Positions 11,146-23,117 of a DNA stretch of 64,000 nucleotides are shown one piece after another; position 1 is the stretch's first letter; every line of letters begins with the position of its first letter. This stretch comes from Corythucha ciliata (taxonomy: Eukaryota; Arthropoda; Insecta; Hemiptera; Tingidae), in contig CM075943.1 in assembly GCA_038030265.1 (NCBI GenBank), positions 2,480,001 through 2,544,000 of the forward strand. Reading direction: 5' to 3'. A program made the translations under genes and the position numbers. The notes beneath the pieces were generated by a model, which was not told where the DNA came from, did no database searches, and saw nothing but the letters and a program-made list of their open reading frames with translations.

Positions 11146-12582
11146 CAGGGTGGAAGGGGATAAGTGTGACAAAAATTTTTGGGTGATAGTAGGCCTCATT
11201 TGCGACCGAAATCACCATATACACCATGATCCGAAAATCAAAACCCTTCGAGATTTTCTAACGATTTTTAAGGCTTACATCATTTTTTTTAACTAACAAC
11301 GAGAAACTCGCATTCAATTTGAATTTTTGCAACTTTTGGTGATGGATTCGGAAAGAGCACACTATTTTCTGTCAGGAATATCCATTTTTGATAAACGTTA
11401 ACTATTTTATGTGCCCTTAAATTTTTAAAAAAAAAAAATCAGTCCCCGTTTGTTTACGCTAAATCTTGAGTGTACGGACAACCCGTGATTCAGAAAAACA
11501 TCTTCAAAGTGTCCTTTACAAAAATTGTTATGAGCGTTTTCTTAGTTGATTGGCGAGTTTTCGTCAGAAATGACCATTTTTTAGAGAAAATAACGTTTTT
11601 TCTATTCAAAATCGCTTGTTTTGAACTGAAAAATTCGATCAATCCTTGTTATTTCAACACGTTAAAAAGGTATAAAACCACATCCGAAGCTATCCTTGGA
11701 ATGGAATTCAATGTGTGCGCCTACCAAAGTAACAAAAAATGTCGCTCCGGCAGGTGGCTGTTGGGTTAAGTGCATTACACTACTACAAGTTTCGACGTTT
11801 TTAGTTATTTAGCTATTATTCAGCATTAATTAACATTTTACTTTGTTACTCTACATTTTTATGGCCATTTTTTCTGAACAATCGCTAAAAGTTAAATTAA
11901 CGAAATTCGTATTTCGTGAAATGTACTCTATCCCCAGGTGCCGGAGCGACATTTTTGTTACTTTGGTAGGCGTGCATAATCAGTTCGATTCAACGTATAG
12001 CTTTGGATAAGGTTTTAGTGCTTTTTATCACGCTAAAATCACATTACTTGTTCAAAATTTTCAGGTCAAAACAAGCTATTTTGAAGAGAAAAATCATTAT
12101 TTTTTCTAAGAAATCGTCATTTCTGACGAAAAATCACCCATCAACTAAGAAAACGCTTATGACTATTTTTGTAAAGGGCACTTTGAAGATGTTTTTCTGA
12201 ATCACGGGTTGTCCGTACACTCAGATTTAGTGTGAACAAACGGGGACTGACTTTTTTTGAAGAAAAAAAAAATACCCGATGTGCACGACTTTGAGCCGCA
12301 TTTAAGGGCACATAAAATAGTTAACATCTATCGAAAATGGCTAATCCTGACAGAAAATAGTGTGCTCTTTCCGAATCCATTACCAAAAGTTGCAAAAATT
12401 CAAATTGAATGCGAGTTTCTCGTTGTTAGTTAAAAAAAATTAAGTAAGCTTTAAAAATCGTTAGAAAAATCATATCTCGAAGGGTTTTGATTTTCGGACC
12501 ATGGTGTATATGGTGATTTCGGTCGCAAGTGAGGCCTACTATCACCCAAAAATGTTTGTCACACTTATCCCCTTCCACCCTG
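11146..12582. mobile_element. mariner-type fold-back element (copy A)
   Basis: Ends in CAGGGTGGAAGGGGATAAG and its reverse complement, with TA duplicated on both sides, as for Tc1/mariner insertions. The two halves are imperfect inverted copies over nearly the whole 1.44 kb, meeting near 11840, with an inner palindrome around TGTCGCTCCGG. No transposase is encoded. A transcript would fold into a long double-stranded hairpin. The same element is at the same place in copy B (42553-44005). Confidence 0.85.
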
Positions 12583-12612
12583 TATTGTGCAAACCATTTG
12601 AAAACATCAAGA

Positions 12613-13035
12613 AAACGCTGCGAATTATCGAACAATGCCTTATTATTTCGACTGTGGGTTAATTATTCATGGATGTAGTCAAATCCGGCTTGAAATTACA
12701 TGAAAATCGACACCCCACACCCCTATGACCCCAAATCCTTTGAAAATCCCCATTTTGGACCCGCTTTTGGCCCATAAAACCCCAGGGAGTTTTTTGATCA
12801 AACTGATCAGATGTTAGGACCAACTAGACCCCAAATAGAGTCTATGTGCGAAAGAACGAGTTGTTTCGAGCAATCCTAGGGCAAGATATGGCCCGGACGG
12901 CGGACGGACATTTTTTTTTATTGCAGATTTGGATTCTACGCACTTTGAAACGTAAAACTACAAATTTTGAGGGGGGGTCAAAAAAATTTTTTTGCGATAC
13001 GATTACAAAGACTTATTATTGAGAAATAATAAGCC
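12613..13035. other. segment present in copy A only
   Basis: About 420 bases between ATCAAGAAAA and AAAATCCAAATG, joined directly in copy B near 44035 with AAAA shared at the junction. No terminal repeats or open frame. This looks like a microhomology deletion in B rather than an insertion in A. Confidence 0.55.
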
Positions 13036-13249
13036 AAAATCCAAATGTTGCGCAATGTATTGAATGTGTAGGGTAAACGTCAAAATATTGCACACGTTCA
13101 TTGCGCAGGCAATAATTATTGTGCGTGTATGGACCCCTTAAAGGTTATCCCTTCGTCACATGCGTATGAAAATTAGTGTCATCAGTAATATTACTGAGTT
13201 TTAAGCCGTAGTACGTAGTTGATGATTTATTTTTAGGATACAGGCTTCT

Positions 13250-15200
13250 ATTTTGGAAGGAGAAGAAGAAAATGAAATCCTAAACCCTACAAATAAATAG
13301 CAGATAAAGATAAATTAACAAGGCGAAAAACATTACACCAGCAAAATAACACATGCATAGCACAATAATTCACAAATATCATGTAACTAAGTAAAAACAA
13401 AAATCATAGGCAGTAAGTAGCAGTTTGTAAACCAAAAAGACTGATTTAAGAACAAATACAATTAAAAATTAAATAATTCATCGTGCCTGCGAAAAGGATA
13501 GAAAACTGCCTATTACAGGAGAGAAGCACGGAACCACGATGCCGCTAAAATTATACAACAAAGTGTACAACATAAACAAACCAAAAACCACGGATTGCAG
13601 AACGGCGTGCACTGAACAGGGTCTACAAGCTTCATGCTAACCACCCGCCATCCACAACTACCCCTTACGTGAAACATACGTGCAACTTGATTTATGACAT
13701 ATGACGCATATGACGCGAGAGCTGGAGAGTCGGTAGACCCAAAATTATCGACTTCTACGTCCTATAATAAATATTACTTACTCATAGGGCAAATTGAAAA
13801 TAAGAATATGAAACATACTTTACTCTTAACCGCCGTAAATTTTGTGGAAGAGTTGGGCAGGCAGAAAAGTGTCGGCACCTCATTTGGCTTGACCTAAATC
13901 ATACATCGTAAGATAAGTTGATATTAGGTAAAAAATGGAAACAGCAAAATAGCACATTCATACTACAATAATTTAACAAAATAATGGAACTAAGTACAAA
14001 CAAAAATCGTAGACAATAAGTAGTAGTTCGCACACAAAAATGACGGATTTAAGAGCAAACTTGAAAACGTAATGATTAATTTCTTGTCGGCGGAAAGGGT
14101 AGAAAACTGCATATTATAGGAGAGAAGCACGGAAAAACAATTGGGGTAAAATTATAAAATTATATTAAAGATGTACAGCATAAACAACCATACCCACAGC
14201 TTCCAAAGCGGCGCGGCGTGCACAGAACAGGGTCTACAATCCTCATGCCTAACACCCCCTCCCCTACCCCCGACGACCAACTTGCAACTTGAATGCAATC
14301 ACATGCATCTCATGCATCCTCATGCTTGAATTATCACTTACCCGAAGTGTTTCGCAGGGCTCTTTTACCGGAGAGTCGGTAGACACAAAATTATCGACTT
14401 CCACGTCCTATAAATAAATAAGAAAGATTTTCAACTCGGAGGGCAACATTAACATTATATTCTGAAACATACTTTACACTTCACCACCGTAAATTCTGTG
14501 GGAGAGTTGGGCAGGTCGAAAAGTGTCGGCACTGCATTCGGCTTCAGCTAAATCATGAATCATTAGATAAATTAATAATAATATGAAAAAATAACAACAT
14601 AATAATAATAATACAATTATCCACCATAATCTTGGACTTGGAATTGAGTACAAACAAAAATCATGGACAAGTAGTAGGAGTTCACACACAAAAATGGTGA
14701 ATTTATGAGCAATTGAACTTGAAAATTGAATAAGTGATTCTGTGCCGGCAGAAAGGACAGAAAACTGCCGATGATAGGAGAAACGAAGGCAGGACGATGA
14801 TGCTAAAATAATATTACGAACGAACAACGTGGACAAACGACACCCACGGATTTCTGGGCGACGTGAACCATCACAGGGTCTTCAAGCCTTCTGACAAATA
14901 CTCCCTCCCTCCTCTCTCGTTCTTCCAACATACACCACTTATACGCAACTTTAATTATCTCGTACCAGAAGCGCTTGGAAGGATCCTTTTGCTGGAGTGT
15001 CGGTTGACCCTAAATCATCGACTTTCAAGTTCTACAAAAGAATAAGAAAGATCCTTCACTCGTGAGGCAACATTAGTATCCGATTGTGAAACATACTTTA
15101 CTCTTAACCACCGTATATTCAGTGGGAGACAGGTATAAAATGGTCGGCACTGCATTCGGCTTAAGCTTCTTCCACCCATCGCTCCGATTCGACTCCCAAC
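13250..15200 (-). repeat. tandem triplication of a THAP-gene exon pair (copy A)
   Basis: Three diverged units of about 630 bases. Each carries two exon-like blocks on the minus strand. The first encodes versions of LKPNAVPTLFDLPNSPTEFT, the sequence that ends a THAP domain, at about 15170-15100, 14545-14475 and 13893-13825. The second encodes versions of DVEVDNFxSTDSPA near 15035-14975, 14404-14345 and 13765-13705. Intronic sequence between them is repeated too. Flanking AG and GT dinucleotides are mostly kept. It lies between the THAP exon and the transposase core exons of the same strand. Confidence 0.7.
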
Positions 15201-16374
15201 TGATTGGGCTCGAAGTGCTCCTTGAATGGAAATGGAAATGTCAGAATTAGTTAATTGGCCCGCTCTCATTCATGTCTAGCCAGTTTATACATATTAAAGA
15301 ATCACCCCCCCCCCTCCCACAATAAACAAGTACCTCACGAGGGCTTCATTCAATTATTAGTAGATATCCCATCATTAATACGAAATACAAAAACACAATG
15401 ACATAAATCCGGTACGGATCGAGGTAGGATACCCGGAGATGCCATTCTGCGACACTTTAGACGTAGGAGGAGCTACGACTGGGCCCACATAGTGCACGTT
15501 TCACGTTGTCGAAGCATGATTGATGGTTGGTCTGGGTCTGGGATATCTGGTGACTTGATGCCCATTCAAGGAGGCAATCGAAACCACACTCTTTTGGAGG
15601 AATGAGAAATCGTGAGTTTGTCTCAAAAAGTAAGAATTTCATCGTACTAGGCAAAAGTATGGTAACTCACTAGAACGGTGCAGAATATAACGCGCTGGAA
15701 GGTCGCGTTTAATTAAATTTGTCAACAAATTTTGCCTACTGTATTAGCAACTGTACCAAAATTCACCCTTTTTAAGAAACCCGTCTTCCAACGAAAGACC
15801 TAGGTATCCCTTATCGAACAGACTAGACAGGAGAAATTAACTTGTAACTGAAAATGTGAGATGACCAAACCCCCCCCCCCCCCCGGCAGAAAAGATTAAA
15901 CTAATTTGTTGCTGATGGTAGTACGTCCCTCGTGAGCGCCCGAACCCCGAAGAGGGAGAGAGAAAGAAATTTTTCCTCAAAATCAAAATATGTATGCGGG
16001 GGAAACTGCTCGTGTGAATAATTCAATACAGTTGCAGACTTGCGATGACTAGGCTGACCGGTTATGGCCAATGGAAAGGGCGTGGACGGTAGATGAGTAG
16101 CACGTGGCGGAACTGCCTCCGTACCGTAAAGAACTCCACTGGGCCACTAATCGTAAGTATTAATTAACGCCTCCGCCTAAATTAGTCAAGTTAGGGAAAA
16201 TATGTGAAAAGATCTTACTTCGCAAAGGCGTGAATATTTCGAAGGCTTCCAGCCGCCTCCTCGCCGGCAGTTTGCTTGCCACTTATTTCTTCTTTCCGCC
16301 TCCGTGGGAAAAATAAAAAGTCGGTGGCCCGAAAGAGTGCTGTTGGTACAGTTAAATGTTGCACACCCGACCAT
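15102..16374 (-). pseudogene. THAP zinc-finger exons of the P-like gene (copy A)
   Basis: Exon 1 (16374-16219) encodes 52 residues starting MVGCATFNC and ending KPSKYSRLCE at a GTAAGA donor. This is the first half of a THAP (C2CH) DNA-binding finger, with the Cys pair, the RRNKW block and the invariant Pro. Exon 2 begins at 15220 after TTCAAG with EHFEPNQLG, the expected continuation of the finger, then reaches KKLKPNAVPTIL only after a one-base frame change near 15175. The same frame change is in copy B. The DNA-binding domain would feed into the coiled-coil and core exons at 2760-2060. Between the exons (15300-16200) I see no other gene, only C-runs and low-complexity DNA. Confidence 0.65.
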
Positions 16375-16619
16375 TTCTATGAGTATTTGCTGAATGAAAG
16401 AACGAAGAAATGAGAAACAGAAAGAACAGAAATCCAATTTCAACAAACACCAAAACACCAAAGATAGTAGTCTGATACGTTATCCAGAACAAAAATGGTG
16501 GTGCCCGGGAAAAGCTTTATCAAACATCGCCTCTACTCGTCTTTACAGTATCCTTATAATAAGAAGGGTTGGGAGTGGTTGTTGACACCCACAAAGCATA
16601 AAAAAAGGTGGATTCTACA

Positions 16620-18464
16620 CAAGGCTACTAGAACTAACAAGGTTGGCCATTACAATGTAAACAAGACGAAAAAGTTGCCTCAGTGTTTTGATTGGTCGAG
16701 ACCGATTGTGACGTAGAAATATGCTCCTCTTCCCGCCCCATTGTTTATAGTCTATAGTATTTACGTAGAATTCGTGTTTTTTGAAAGCCCAAACTGCCCA
16801 AACTATTGTTTTATTTAATTCAACCAGAATTTCGGGCTTCGTACCTTCACAATGGTATCTTCAGGTGGCAATATTCTTGTATAGAAAGATATTTCGGACC
16901 AAGAAAACTTCCCATTTCCTTCGCAGCCCTCCTAGCCCCGGCGTTTCTTCTCATTTCAATACTGAGGAAGTCTCACATTTTTCGAAAATACTTTTTTTCG
17001 ATGAGGTATACCAGCCCTTCTATGTAAATGAAAAAAATTAAACCCTTTGGAAATTTTTTTCTTATTTAAAGTTGGCATATTTTCAATCCCGCCAAATCGA
17101 ACATTTTCCGCAACGTAACATACGCTGCATTCTCTGCCCTTTTCATACCTCTAAATGGCTAATTGATTTATCCTTTATTATTTTATTATTCAAGGGCTCA
17201 AGTAGAAACACAACAAACCGCTCCCCACTTTTTTCGGAAGGCGTTTCATGACGAAAACATGCTTAGCTGGCGTGTTTGAAAATACCTAAAACTTGGTCAT
17301 TTTACAACTGATCCCGATTTATGTTCTATTTTAGCATAAATAATTACCTTAGAAAATAGAGTTATAAATAAGTTCTGACCCATGAATCTTCCTAACTTCG
17401 ATGTTTTTCGCGTCATCCCCACGAAAACCAAGAAAAAAATCATATTTCTTGGGCCCGGTCTCGCTTATTGGACGCTTACAAGTATTTTCAACCAAAGATT
17501 CCCCAACGATTGTAGAAAATTCGTGTTTAAATGAAGAAGACACATTCAGCGGTTTGTGCTTTCAAAGAACTTGAATTGATTTTCCCTTACATTATTTCCA
17601 AGCCATCTTAGCTGGAATTAAGTTACCTTCTCACTGCTTCTAAATAAACAATTAATAATACTTAGCATAAAAATTAAAAGTCAGTTAAATCTGTGATTGT
17701 CATATAGGGCGAACGAAATTCGGTTTAGTTCGCAATATCTCCACCCCACCACTCGATCAAATCACCCTCACCACATTCCAGGAGCTTATTTCTTTGAGAA
17801 GCTTATTGCTCTTATTGTAGCTCTTGCTTTGTGCGCGCTGTTGTGATTTCCTTTGAAAATCACTCTCAAAAATCGTGTTCTGTTCTACCCTCTTTATCCT
17901 CTTGAAATTTTGAACATGACAACGCGCCACGCCAAATGACACGATACGAGACCATGCACTAACGTTTTATCTCTTCAAATGACAACAATATTTGTGAAAT
18001 ACTCTCTATACACAAATTTGATTTGTATACAAAATGTTCTCTCCTCTCCTGTTCCATGCGCCACAATTCACCATGGAAAAGTGTTTTTTGAAGCTTTGGA
18101 TGCACCACGATTTTTGAGAGGAAATAAGCCAGCAAGTGTATGGCTGGCTAATGTTCTTGAAGGAAGGGTGAGTGTTTTGTTCAGCTTCAACATAATATTT
18201 TTTGTATAAATAAAATATGTAATAAACATTGGTATCTTTTTTCTAGCCTTAGGGGCCAAGCAATGTGCGTAACAGCAGTAAAAAATTCGATAATAAGATT
18301 TGATTCACCTGAATAACTCAGTTTCAAAGGAGTTGGAATACTACATGAATAAAGTGTGGTGGGAGGGGGCATATTGTGACGTGGGCCTCCACCCCTCGCC
18401 TGTATATATAGAAAAACGTAAACAAACGGCGTAATGGCCAACCTTGTTAGTTCTAGTAGCCTTG
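16620..18464. mobile_element. non-autonomous DNA transposon, 34-bp TIRs, 9-bp TSD
   Basis: Perfect terminal inverted repeats of about 34 bp (starting CAAGGCTACTAGAACTAAC) bound the element, and GATTCTACA flanks both ends as a 9-bp duplication (16611-16619 and 18465-18473). A 9-bp duplication fits Mutator-like elements, but the TIR sequence matches no family I recognise. The 1.85 kb interior holds only short open frames without domains. It lies in a segment that copy B lacks. Confidence 0.8.
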
Positions 18465-18473
18465 GATTCTACA

Positions 18474-19280
18474 AGACTGATAATTGATAAGAGAGAACAT
18501 GGCGTCTGTGATTTTACCTGTCTGATTATAGGTTCTCTAACAAAAGTAAGGCTCTATAAACTACGAGTAAGGACAGTCAACATTTTGGGCCACTTGTGAT
18601 AATGTTGATTACGTTGATAGCTTGTGTGATAAGTTGGTAACTCCAGCCCCGCTTGTTTGTGCTTTCTTATAGAATGCATTTATGATATAATTGTCTACAA
18701 TCTATGATCTAGGCTTAGGTCAGTCAGCTTCGGGAGTGCGGAAAGTTGTCTTTAATATTATGCGCGTGTTTAACTCGAAATCGGCAGTGGACTTTCAAAA
18801 TCTTGTTGATCAACTGACGGCATTATTCAACTCTTCTGTGGTTCAGTTTTTGTAAAGGAATGGTTTTCATTAATTTCAACTGTCTCTTACTCAAAGAAAG
18901 TAGAAAAATCATTTTTCATTGTATTCTGTTCGTTATTAACAGGGCATTTTCTTCACCTTGCCTTCCTGCTGGTGCCTCTTCTTGGAGGCACCAATTGGAA
19001 TTATGTTCTTCAATCGTGTACGTTTTCTTAAATTTCTCTTGCCATTAATCTTTAGTAGCAACGTTAGTTTTAATCCAGCATTCTTACTATCAGTTAGTGA
19101 ACATAATCGGTGTTGCAGGAAATGCGACTGCGTGAAACTTAAACGAAAGGCGTGAGCTCAAATATCCCTTTCAGTCATGTCGTCGAGCAAGATGGCAAAA
19201 GTGTCTTCCGGAGGAGAGTTCATTTATAGTTTCGTCGTAGAACAATGATTCAGCAATGGATCCAGCAGTTAAGCAACGCT
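18474..19280. other. no gene supported
   Basis: Low-GC DNA. From about 19150 onward it matches copy B (47485-47617) up to the TTAA where the Harbinger element is inserted. Confidence 0.4.
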
Positions 19281-19708
19281 TAAGGCCGGGTGCACACGAG
19301 CGTCAGTTGACGCGCGTTAGAACATACCTAGAAGTCTATGGGGCAGTGCACACGTAACGCCGCTGCAAGAGACGCCCGACTGCAAGCTTGAATTGACGCC
19401 GGTTTCTGTGGAACGCGCGTCTTTTTTTTACCGCCCGCTTACCCTCCGATACCTACAAATACACAGAAGTCTATGAAGCAGTGCACACGGGCAGTCGGGC
19501 GTCACTTGCCGCTCGTCGTCGCAGGAGTGAGACAGCTGTTTTTCTTATTAATTTTTTTCAAACATTTCAATTTTTATTTTTGAGTTTTAAAAAATGAGTG
19601 AAGAATTGGAATTCGATACTGAATTATTCATTCACGAAATCCAAATTCATCCCTCAATTTGGAATGTGAGGAGTGAGGAGTACAAGGATAGAAACAAGAA
19701 GAATTCAG

Positions 19709-20091
19709 AGTACAATAGAATTTAACGCCCTTCGATTTGTTTTAATTAATAATAGGAACTGCTATCGACTTGAGGGCTAATAAAAATACAAAATTATGTG
19801 TATTTATTTATTGTTTACATGTTACTGAAGGGAATGACATAGGTGGAACTGTGCGTTGTCCATACACCGGAATTTTATCATGTTTTGATCTTTTAAGAAA
19901 AAGTATGTGTGTGTTGTAGAAACTAGCTTTAGTGTGCGTTCTGTAATTCATTGTCTCCTCTATATGTTCTGTCTATGGTCAGGAATACAGTCATTGAAGG
20001 CCAGAAGAGGACGGAGAACCAACCGTCGAAACGTCGCCTACATAATTTTGTATGTTTATTAGCCCTTAAGTCGATAGCAGTTCCTATTATT
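19709..20091. repeat. small inverted-repeat insertion in the MADF exon
   Basis: AAGAAGAATTCAG occurs at 19696-19708 and again at 20092-20104, flanking 383 bases that interrupt the MADF reading frame. Inside, about 55-base arms around TAATAGGAACTGCTATCGAC (19747-19805 and 20035-20092) are inverted copies. It looks like a MITE or a retroposed hairpin with a 13-bp target duplication. Confidence 0.6.
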
Positions 20092-20462
20092 AAGAAGAAT
20101 TCAGCATGGGAAGACATCGCAGAACAGCTCATCGAGAACTTCACCGTAAAATCTGATCCTGAGAAAGCACTACTCAGTAAGTAAATATTTGAAAGCTTTC
20201 ATTACAATACGTAATCTTTAAATGATAATAATAACAAAGAACAAATGAATTCGGAATCAAGTCTTGAAATGGTTTTCCCCATTGTTGTATGTACTTGTCA
20301 ATCATAATAATGCTTTAATAATAGCTACAATATTTAATTATACGAAACTGTCTTGCCATGGCACTTGACCTTCTTCACTTAAAAAATAATTCGCAAAATC
20401 ATTTCTGATGCCTACAACTACTGGACCAGATCTAGATTGATTGCTTGATCTAGAGGTTTCTT

Positions 20463-22947
20463 CTAGAGGCCTGTGATTGACAACGTTTCTGTAAAGTTAT
20501 ATCCATCCCTTTGGCGAACATAATTATGTAGGAGACAGCACACCTTCTCTATTTCAACCGCTAAATTTGAATTCACGTTTAATGGTCTATGGAAAATTCT
20601 CCACTTATTGGTTAAAATTCCAAAAGAACATTCGACGTAACGCCGAGCTCTGCTCAGACGATAGTTAAACACTCTTTTGTTTTTTGACAGAGTTTTTCCT
20701 CGTCGTAACACGTGATTAGAAAGCCCGAACGCGTCGTCGCCTACAAAAACGTAGGGAAGACTTGGGCGTTCGGTACCTGGAAGTGGTTCATCTCTTGGCA
20801 ATTGCAATACATTATTGGTTAGTTTCTTGTACCGGTAACGTGTCAGTTTTGACCAACTGGCACGGCTGACGGGGAGTGGGGTGGAGATAACCAGGACTTG
20901 CACGTGTCGGGTCACTTCCCGGCCGTCATGTCAAGCTTTATCCTGGTCATGTGCCTTTCAAGGCATCAAGCCAGGGCGGGAAGAAGGCACAATCCTGGTT
21001 AGTTTCTTGTAAAATGTAGAATTTTCAAATATCGTGCTGTCCCCTTCTCTTCCATACGACCCCACATCAATGTACACAAAGTTATAATTAGAATCCGCGA
21101 CAGCAAAAAGAACAAATGAAAAAAAATGCTTGTAGTTATAGTATAATGAACCACTTTTTGTTGGTTTTATTACTCTAATGTGTTTGCCGTCGAGGGCACC
21201 TAGGCAATGGGGGAAATTCGCATTTTTCTCGAAGTGGGAAGCAATTTCCAGCCACTTTGCCGTAGTAAATGGAGGGAAACACTCTTCTTTTAAGATTTCC
21301 CAAATTGATGCACACACATTCCGGATTATTTTCCATAATGTCGAATGCCCAAGTCGGTAGGAGTAGTGGAGATCCTTCATGTAACATCCACTCCCTAGGT
21401 AGGTCTGTAATAACATTAAAACAAATTAGATATTTCCCCGTTTACAATGAGTTCAACAATATATGGGAAGGATTGCACGAATATGGAACAAAGTGCTGTT
21501 GACTGACACCTGATGTTACCACCGAAAGTCGAAGTTACCAAATGTAAGCATTGTTTACATAAAATGCAGCGCTTTTGTTTCTTTAACACCGGTTTACCAC
21601 TTAACTCAAATCCTCATTCTACGTAGTTAAATCTACCATAAGAACGGAAACAAATAATATAGTTTTAACAAATTAAAGCGTTTGATTATTCCCTTAATAG
21701 TGATTTTTTTTCCAGTTAAGAAGATTACTGTCAAATGGAAAAATTTGAGAGATAATTACTCAAGGAACGTCCGAAAGAGGACGAAGTCCGGCCAACCAGC
21801 AGGCTCCGGACGCAAATATGTGTATGCAAAACAACTGTCGTTTTTGGATGCTTCAATGGTTTTGTCAGCAACACAATCAACTCTCGATGACCAGGACAAC
21901 AGGGACTCTCCTCTCTCGATACCACAAGAGGAAGAGGGAGAAGAGGCTGGATCAGACCGTGGGTCAACTCGATCATCAACTCCTGCACCCCCCTCGACAT
22001 CGAGAGCTTCTTCTTCTTCAGCGAAAAAGAGAAGAGAGGAATTTGAATCCACGATTTTAAATTTCATGAACAGTCCCGTCGATCCACCTGATGAGGATAG
22101 ATCGTTTTTTGACTCCCTACTTCCGACGATAAAAACGTTTACCCAAGACCAGAAGCTTGATTTTCGGAGTGACGTGCTGAATTTGGTGAAAAGAATTAAG
22201 CGGCAAAATCAATGCTTTGTCCCCCCACCCCGAAATTTGCCATCAACTTCTTCGCCACCGTTTCCAACACCTACCTACATCCTGCCCTCGGCACACCCAA
22301 CTTTATCCCCAAAGCCAATTTCAAAATTTCAGCCCGGTTCAGCATCCTCCGACGATTATTTCTCCTCCTCCACCTCACAGTTTCAGTAATCTCGCAACAG
22401 ACCAGACCCAATATTCTACATCACCACCGAGTTTACCTTCCATTCTCCAGCCATCCTCATCAAATAGGTATAAGTGGTAAATTTCTACAAATTGAGGCCA
22501 GTACACCACAGAATGTCGACCTACTTTGAGGAGACCCCCAAATGTCAAACACTCAATTTTTAATATTTGTACGAACTACGAACAATAACTTCACTATTAA
22601 TTTATTGTTTTTTTCAGTAAATAAAAATTATTATTTTAAGTAACCATAGAGTTTTATTTTTTTACTTACCTCAATGTTACTGACAGCATTTCCAAAGGCG
22701 ATATAGGTGATCTCATGGTGGTCTCATTCCCTTGAAGTGCATCGTTCATTCGGCCGGCCAATTCGTCGAATGATGTGATTGACATCCGAAAGTAGTTAAA
22801 GAACTTTTCACTATCTTCCCTGAGATCCATCATGCTAACATTGAAAGCACCCTTCAAATGTCTTTCAATGTTGAAGGGATGAACCCAATATTTTCTTCTT
22901 TGTTTTACTTCGGTATTACGGTGTATACCTATACCTATACACGGCAA
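20463..22947 (-). pseudogene. HARBI1-type transposase (DDE nuclease)
   Basis: Harbinger nuclease split over three minus-strand blocks. Block 1 (22947-22675) has RRKYWVHPFN and FFNYFRMSITSFDELAGRMN and ends at a GTAAGT donor. Block 2 begins after an acceptor near 21404 with YLGSGCYMKDLHYSYRLG and includes GALDGKHIR with the first catalytic Asp and DVGSYGREGDS with the second. Block 3 (to 20463) has FVGDDAFGLSNHVLR and ARRYVECSFGILTNKWRIF with the catalytic Glu. A 165-bp insertion with a 15-bp direct repeat splits blocks 2 and 3 after FYKKLT. The N-terminal start is also out of frame, since the ATG at 22995 does not lead into the frame. Inactive as it stands. Confidence 0.85.
20832..20996. mobile_element. 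165-bp SINE-sized insertion
   Basis: GGTTAGTTTCTTGTA is present at 20817-20831 and again at 20997-21011. Removing one copy and the 165 bases between restores the expected transposase codon order (FYKKLTNN). The 15-bp duplication is LINE/SINE-like, but there is no poly(A) or tRNA-like box I can point to. Confidence 0.65.
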
Positions 22948-23117
22948 CCGAAAAAATTATTTTCTTCTTCAACAATTGAGCCCTGCGATCCATCTTGTTC
23001 AGTGCAAGAGGAAAGACTGTCTAGCAAACGCTCGCAACAACCAAGTGACGCGCGTCAATTGTTGCTCGAACGCTCGTGTGCATTGAACCAAAAAGTGACG
23101 CTCGTGTGCACCCGGCC

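Larger units (their letters stand above)
1331..16577. repeat. segmental duplication, copy A
   Basis: By eye this stretch is near-identical and collinear with 37845-47470. Differences are scattered substitutions plus clean insertions or deletions: the LINE (3186-6753), most of a P-type core (7316-9564) and 12613-13035 occur only in A; a 139-bp MITE and a 527-bp LTR occur only in B. It could be a true duplication or two haplotypes placed in tandem by the assembler, since a 500-N gap separates the copies. The first 700 bases (1339-2040) show no supported gene. Confidence 0.85.
19594..22389 (+). pseudogene. Harbinger MADF/Myb-like DNA-binding protein
   Basis: The second Harbinger protein, which normally binds the termini and brings the nuclease to them. 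Exon 1 starts at ATG 19594 with the MADF opening (FIHEIQIHPSIWN). It is interrupted after NKKNS near 19708 by a 383-base insertion, resumes near 20092 with AWEDIAEQLIENF, and ends at a GTAAGT near 20173. The next exon begins after TTTCCAG at about 21716 with KKITVKWKNLRDNYSR, the third MADF helix region, and continues through a Ser/Pro/Glu-rich linker and a BESS-like tail to a stop at 22389. Without the insertion, length and layout are normal for the family. It overlaps an intron of the opposite-strand nuclease gene. Confidence 0.75.
19284..23117. mobile_element. PIF/Harbinger transposon, full length
   Basis: Bounded by perfect 22-bp inverted repeats GGCCGGGTGCACACGAGCGT(CA) at 19284-19305 and 23096-23117, with the TAA duplication typical of PIF/Harbinger at 19281-19283 and 23118-23120. 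GCACACGAGCGT-like motifs recur in the subterminal regions. The element carries the two expected genes, a HARBI1-type nuclease on the minus strand and a MADF/Myb-like protein on the plus strand. Both are damaged by small secondary insertions. Confidence 0.93.

Noticed and set aside
11470..12200. Hydrophobic short frames in the fold-back element
   Set aside because: They are mirrored in the inverted arm and shift between copies A and B, as expected of non-coding DNA.
13250..15220. CRISPR-like or satellite array
   Set aside because: Units are about 630 bases, only three, diverged and exon-containing; no short direct repeats with unique spacers anywhere in the window.
16781..17041. Open frames inside the 1.85 kb transposon, including 17979-18209
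   Set aside because: No transposase motif, no conserved domain; length within chance for AT-rich DNA.
22217..22529. Overlapping Pro/Ser/His-rich frames near the end of the MADF gene
   Set aside because: Shadows of the Pro/Ser-rich coding tail in other frames.
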